Below are positions 22,130 through 25,713 of a stretch of DNA of 25,713 bases, piece by piece. The notes under the pieces were generated by a model. It was not told where the DNA came from, did no database searches, and worked only from the letters and a program-made list of their open reading frames with translations. Every line of letters begins with the position of its first letter. Position 1 is the first letter of the stretch. Made by a program: the position numbers and the translations under genes. The DNA comes from Rhodoferax sp. (GTDB lineage: Bacteria > Pseudomonadota > Gammaproteobacteria > Burkholderiales > Burkholderiaceae_C): NCBI GenBank assembly GCA_028711355.1, contig JAQTSL010000010.1, positions 1 to 25,713 on the forward strand. The letters are read 5' to 3'.

Positions 22130-23947
22130 ATGACAATGCGTTCTCATTATTGTGGTTTGGTGACCGAGGTTTTGCTCGGGCAAATGGTGACCTTGTGTGG
22201 CTGGGTCAACCGTCGGCGCGACCACGGCGGCGTGATTTTTGTCGATGTGCGTGACCGTGAAGGCTACGTGCAGGTGGTGTGCGACCCGGACCGGGCTGAT
22301 ATGTTCAAGGTGGCCGAAGACCTGCGCAACGAGTTTTGCATTCAGGTCAAGGGCTTGGTGCGGGCCCGGCCCGAGGGTACCGTCAACGACAGCCTCAGGA
22401 GCGGCAAGATCGAGGTGTTGTGTCACGAGCTGACGGTGCTCAATCCGTCGGTGACGCCACCGTTCCAACTGGACGAGGAAAATCTGTCTGAGACGACGCG
22501 CCTGACGCATCGGGTGCTCGATTTGCGCCGCCCTTACATGCAAAACAACCTGATGCTGCGCTACCGCGTCAGCATGGAGGTACGCAAGTTTCTGGACGGG
22601 CACGGCTTTGTCGATATCGAAACCCCGATGCTGACCAAGAGCACCCCTGAAGGCGCGCGTGACTACCTGGTGCCTAGCCGGGTGCACGACGGCCATTTCT
22701 TTGCCTTGCCGCAAAGCCCGCAGTTGTTCAAGCAGTTGCTGATGGTGGCCGGGTTTGATCGCTACTACCAGATCACCAAATGCTTCCGCGACGAAGACCT
22801 GCGCGCTGACCGCCAGCCTGAGTTCACCCAGATCGATATCGAAACCTCGTTCATGACCGAAGAAGACATTCGCGCCATGTTCGAGGAGATGATCAAGACC
22901 GTGTTCCAGAGCACACTGAGTGTCGATCTGGGCGAATTTCCGGTCATGACGTACCAGGAAGCGGCACACCGCTTTGGCTCGGACAAGCCCGACCTGCGTG
23001 TCAAGCTGGAGTTCACCGAGCTGACCGACGTGATGAAGGACGTTGATTTCAAGGTGTTCTCGGGTGCCGCTAACATGAAGGGTGGCCGCGTGGTGGCGCT
23101 GTGCGTGCCCGGTGGTGGTAAAGAAGGTCACGGCCTGACGCGTGGCGAGATCGACAACTATGGTGAATTTGTCAAGATCTACGGCGCCAAAGGGTTGGCC
23201 TGGATCAAAGTCAATGACGCATCCAAGGGGCGCGAGGGTCTGCAAAGCCCGATCGTCAAGAATCTGCACGACGCAGCCTTGGCGGCCGTCCTCACGCGCA
23301 CCGGCGCGCAAAACGGTGATTTGCTGTTTTTTGGCGCTGACAAGGAAAAAATTGTCAACGACGCCATCGGTGCCTTGCGTATCAAGGTTGGGCACAGCGA
23401 GTTTGGCAAAAAGAACGGGTTGTTTGAAGACCGTTGGGCGCCGCTGTGGGTGGTGGACTTTCCAATGTTTGAATACGACGACGAGTCCGACCGCTGGATG
23501 GCCGTGCATCACCCTTTTACCGCGCCCAAAGATGGTCATGAAGACCTGATGGTGACCGACCCCGGGCGTTGCATTTCCAAGGGTTACGACATGGTGCTGA
23601 ATGGTTGGGAAATGGGCGGCGGCTCGGTGCGTATCCACCGCGCCGAGGTGCAGAAAAAAGTGTTTGATGCGCTCAAGATCACGCCGCAAGAGGCGCAGAT
23701 CAAGTTTGGCTTTTTGCTCGACGCGCTGCAATACGGTGCGCCGCCGCATGGTGGGCTGGCGTTTGGGCTGGACCGCATCATCACCCTGATGACAGGTGCC
23801 GAATCCATTCGCGACGTGATCGCCTTCCCCAAAACCCAGCGTGCCCAATGCTTGCTGACGCAGGCGCCGTCGCTGGTTGATGAGAAGCAGTTGCGAGAGT
23901 TGCACATCCGTCTGCGTAACGCAGACGCGGTCAAGGCGTGTCCATAA
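22130..23947 (+). CDS. aspS: Aspartyl-tRNA synthetase, probably non-discriminating
   Basis: This 605-residue class II synthetase charges tRNA-Asp. An N-terminal anticodon-binding OB fold is followed by the catalytic core with YLVPSRVHDGHFFALPQSPQ, the motif 2 region CFRDEDLRADRQPEFTQIDI, a GAD insert, and motif 3 GLAFGLDRIITLMTG. In the OB fold, RRRDHGGVIFVD carries His (H32, or H30 if the ATG at 22136 is used) where discriminating E. coli-type AspRS has Leu. That His marks enzymes, like the Pseudomonas one, that also aspartylate tRNA-Asn for conversion by GatCAB. I chose the ATG at 22130 because GGAAAG is 9 bases upstream. The 3' end overlaps nudB by 10 bases. Confidence 0.97.
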   Translation: MTMRSHYCGLVTEVLLGQMVTLCGWVNRRRDHGGVIFVDVRDREGYVQVVCDPDRADMFKVAEDLRNEFCIQVKGLVRARPEGTVNDSLRSGKIEVLCHELTVLNPSVTPPFQLDEENLSETTRLTHRVLDLRRPYMQNNLMLRYRVSMEVRKFLDGHGFVDIETPMLTKSTPEGARDYLVPSRVHDGHFFALPQSPQLFKQLLMVAGFDRYYQITKCFRDEDLRADRQPEFTQIDIETSFMTEEDIRAMFEEMIKTVFQSTLSVDLGEFPVMTYQEAAHRFGSDKPDLRVKLEFTELTDVMKDVDFKVFSGAANMKGGRVVALCVPGGGKEGHGLTRGEIDNYGEFVKIYGAKGLAWIKVNDASKGREGLQSPIVKNLHDAALAAVLTRTGAQNGDLLFFGADKEKIVNDAIGALRIKVGHSEFGKKNGLFEDRWAPLWVVDFPMFEYDDESDRWMAVHHPFTAPKDGHEDLMVTDPGRCISKGYDMVLNGWEMGGGSVRIHRAEVQKKVFDALKITPQEAQIKFGFLLDALQYGAPPHGGLAFGLDRIITLMTGAESIRDVIAFPKTQRAQCLLTQAPSLVDEKQLRELHIRLRNADAVKACP

Positions 23948-24423
23948 CGTCTGCCCACAAAATTCCTGAATCGGTGCTGGTGGTGATCTACACGCCAGCG
24001 CTTGAGGTGTTGCTGATCAAGCGCGCCGACGCAACAAGCTTTTGGCAGTCGGTGACCGGCAGCAAGGATAGCTTGGACGAGTCTTTTGAGCAGACCGCCC
24101 GACGTGAGGTGTTGGAGGAAACCGGCATTGACTGCCGCCACGGCACGCTACTTGCGGCCAGCTTGCACGACTGGCATCTGGAAAACCTCTATGAGATTTA
24201 TCCGCAGTGGCGCGGTCGCTACGCACCTGGCGTTTTCTTCAACACCGAACACGTGTTTGGGCTGGAAGTGCCACAAGGCACCTGCGTTAGTCTGAGCCCG
24301 CGTGAGCACACCGACTACCAGTGGCTGCCCTGGGTGCAGGCCGCTGATGCGTGTTTTTCATCGTCCAACGCCGAGGCGTGCCTGTTGTTACCGCGTATGG
24401 TGCAGGCCAAGGGGGCCGCATGA
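23938..24423 (+). CDS. nudB: Nudix hydrolase, dihydroneopterin triphosphate pyrophosphatase type (NudB)
   Basis: This 161-residue Nudix protein begins at a GTG within the end of aspS (10-base overlap). The Nudix box lies at about 41-64: GSKDSLDESFEQTARREVLE followed by ETGI. It has REVLEETG as catalytic core and one extra residue between the leading Gly and Glu compared with the canonical spacing. FWQSVTGS before it and the HxFxLEVP-like stretch (EHVFGLEVP) with HTDYQWLPW are typical of NudB, which hydrolyses dihydroneopterin triphosphate in folate synthesis and also some dNTPs. The stop overlaps the next start (ATGA), so aspS, nudB and the following genes are probably one transcript. Confidence 0.9.
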   Translation: MSITSAHKIPESVLVVIYTPALEVLLIKRADATSFWQSVTGSKDSLDESFEQTARREVLEETGIDCRHGTLLAASLHDWHLENLYEIYPQWRGRYAPGVFFNTEHVFGLEVPQGTCVSLSPREHTDYQWLPWVQAADACFSSSNAEACLLLPRMVQAKGAA

Positions 24424-25184
24424 CGGTACGTGACGGTATTTTGCGGGTCGCTACCTACAACATCCACAAAGGGGTGCAAGGTGTTGGCCCGCTGCGTCGG
24501 CTTGAAATTCATAACCTGGGACTTGCTGTGGAGGCGTTCGACGCAGATCTGGTTTGCCTGCAAGAAGTTCGTAGCCTGAACCGGCGTGAGCAAAAGCATT
24601 TTGCGCATTGGCCGGCGCAACAGCAAGCCAGTTTTTTGGCGCCACTGGGGTACGACGCGGTCTATTGCACCAACGCCGTCACTCGCCATGGCGAGCATGG
24701 CAATGCGCTGCTGTCGCGCTGGCCCGTGTTGTCGCAACAGCATGAAGATATCTCTGACCATCGCTTCGAGCAGCGCGGTGTGCTGCACGTGCGGCTACAG
24801 GTCTATGACCAAGTGGTGCATGTGCTGGTGGTGCACCTGGGCTTGGTTTCGGCAAGCCGGGCGCGTCAGGTAGCGCAGTTGCTGCGATTTGTGGAACGTG
24901 AGATTCCCGCTGATGCGACGGTGCTGATCGCGGGCGACTTCAATGAAGACAGTGCACGCCTGCATGACGCGCTGGCAGCTACCGGCTTGCACAGTTGGCC
25001 GGGGCGCGCGTCACCCACATTTCCGTCACGCCTGCCGTTGGCGCAGCTTGATCATGTGTTTGCCCGCGGCTTGCAGCCGCTGGGCGTTGTGGTGCCCCAC
25101 GGAAGAGCTTGGTGGCGTATGTCGGATCACCTGCCGCTGATTGCCGAGTTTGCGCTTGGGGTGGCGGGGCAACCAAATGCCTGA
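24420..25184 (+). CDS. Endonuclease/exonuclease/phosphatase-family protein (YbhP-like)
   Basis: This 254-residue protein of the metal-dependent EEP fold shows RVATYNIHKGVQG (residues 9-21), VCLQEVR with the metal ligand E49, LSRWPVL, the central VLIAGDFNED and the terminal RMSDHLPLIAEF. It starts at the ATG overlapping the nudB stop and overlaps the following cardiolipin synthase gene by 8 bases. In E. coli the EEP-family gene ybhP sits next to clsB (ybhO), so this pair looks like the same module. The substrate is not known. Confidence 0.88.
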   Translation: MTVRDGILRVATYNIHKGVQGVGPLRRLEIHNLGLAVEAFDADLVCLQEVRSLNRREQKHFAHWPAQQQASFLAPLGYDAVYCTNAVTRHGEHGNALLSRWPVLSQQHEDISDHRFEQRGVLHVRLQVYDQVVHVLVVHLGLVSASRARQVAQLLRFVEREIPADATVLIAGDFNEDSARLHDALAATGLHSWPGRASPTFPSRLPLAQLDHVFARGLQPLGVVVPHGRAWWRMSDHLPLIAEFALGVAGQPNA

Positions 25185-25713
25185 CTATCTGGCCGGGCAT
25201 CAGCTCACGCTACTTGAAGGTGCGCGTGAATTTTTCCCGGCGTTGATCGACGACATCGACCGCGCCGCGCACGAGGTGCGGCTGGAAACTTATATCTTTC
25301 ATGTGGGCGGTACTGGCGAGCAGGTGGCACTGGCGCTGGAGCGCGCGGCGCGGCGCGGTGTGTCGGTGTTTGTGGCGGTCGATGGCGTTGGCACACCGGC
25401 GCTACCTTCGCCTTGGCCAGAGCGCCTGGCAGACGCCGGTGTGCAATGGCAAATCTTCTCGCCGCTGGGACGCTGGGGACTGTTGATACCCAGCCGCTGG
25501 CGGCGTTTGCACCGAAAATTGTGTGTGATTGATGGGCAGGTGTCGTATTGTGGCGGCATCAACGTGATGGACGACTGGCTGGACCCGAATTACGGTGTGT
25601 TGAGCGCGCCGCGATTGGATTTTGCGGTACGCGCCAGCGGTCCGCTGGTGCAGAGCGTGCACGCGGCGATGGCGCAGTTCTGGTGGCGCCTGCGAGCCGT
25701 ACGCAGCGCCCAG
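25177..25713 (+). CDS. clsB: Cardiolipin synthase, phospholipase D family (3' end beyond window)
   Basis: These are the first 179 codons of a PLD-superfamily enzyme, cut by the right edge. MPDYLAGHQLTLLEGAREFF begins the protein, ALIDDIDRAAHEVRLETYIF follows, and the first HKD motif is complete at LHRKLCVIDGQVSYCGGIN (H-x-K-x4-D). The second HKD would be outside. There is no N-terminal membrane segment, which fits ClsB rather than ClsA. The upstream EEP-family gene, overlapping by 8 bases, repeats the ybhP-clsB pairing. ClsB makes cardiolipin from phosphatidylglycerol and can use phosphatidylethanolamine in related forms. The symbol is by context and type. Confidence 0.88.
   Translation, partial: MPDYLAGHQLTLLEGAREFFPALIDDIDRAAHEVRLETYIFHVGGTGEQVALALERAARRGVSVFVAVDGVGTPALPSPWPERLADAGVQWQIFSPLGRWGLLIPSRWRRLHRKLCVIDGQVSYCGGINVMDDWLDPNYGVLSAPRLDFAVRASGPLVQSVHAAMAQFWWRLRAVRSAQ

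Noticed and set aside
22076..23905. Very long open frame (609 codons) on the minus strand opposite aspS
   Set aside because: aspS is certain on the plus strand, and the opposite frame stays open because of GC-rich codon bias; its translation is His/Arg/Gln-rich with no recognisable domain.

Overview
The window looks like chromosome of a betaproteobacterium of the Burkholderiales, most like the Comamonadaceae (Rhodoferax/Polaromonas-type). The grounds are the GC-rich coding sequence, the argH // algZ-algR divergence, the ubiJ-ubiB-fmdB-DUF502-aspS-nudB order, and several short palindromic intergenic repeats of a kind I associate with this family. This assignment rests on gene order and protein appearance, not on a search. 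I see no rRNA, tRNA, CRISPR array, phage or complete insertion sequence.

Left part (1-4.9 kb): on the minus strand, the start of a kdp potassium-pump operon (an unnamed 34-aa membrane peptide, kdpF, and kdpA cut by the window edge) lies downstream of purT. Next come a plus-strand VapBC-type toxin-antitoxin pair with a likely autoregulatory operator in its leader, and a minus-strand dinB whose last ~25 codons are read out of a dispersed repeat.

Middle (4.9-13.3 kb): a long acyl-CoA-ligase/GNAT fusion (protein acetyltransferase family), a convergent FMN-dependent L-lactate dehydrogenase, a chemoreceptor with a cytoplasmic C-terminal Cache-like domain, a D-amino-acid dehydrogenase of the DauA type, and an orphan RskA-type anti-sigma fragment. 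The 783-bp gene-poor stretch 12523-13305 is a landing site for small elements. It holds a REP-like sequence and two palindromic elements (12891-13011 and 13017-13189), each bounded by TTTAA and sharing the middle TTTAA, plus a degenerate dispersed repeat.

Right part (13.3-25.7 kb): argH diverges from the algZ-algR two-component pair. Between them sits a third element (14758-15075), related to the one at 12891-13011. Its terminal inverted repeat resembles IS1380/ISEcp1 ends and supplies the Shine-Dalgarno sequence of argH. Then come ubiE, a Tim44-domain membrane protein, ubiJ and ubiB (ubiquinone synthesis), with a 100-bp palindromic repeat before ubiJ. They are followed by fmdB, a DUF502 membrane protein, aspS (with the histidine typical of non-discriminating AspRS), a NudB-type Nudix hydrolase, an endonuclease/exonuclease/phosphatase-family protein and the start of a ClsB-type cardiolipin synthase. 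The last three overlap and are probably co-transcribed with aspS.

I do not see an obvious new defence or biosynthetic system. The most unusual content is the set of small non-autonomous elements and their intrusion into gene starts (argH, algZ) and a gene end (dinB). Next in interest are the chemoreceptor architecture and the altered active sites in the DauA-like and acetyltransferase proteins.
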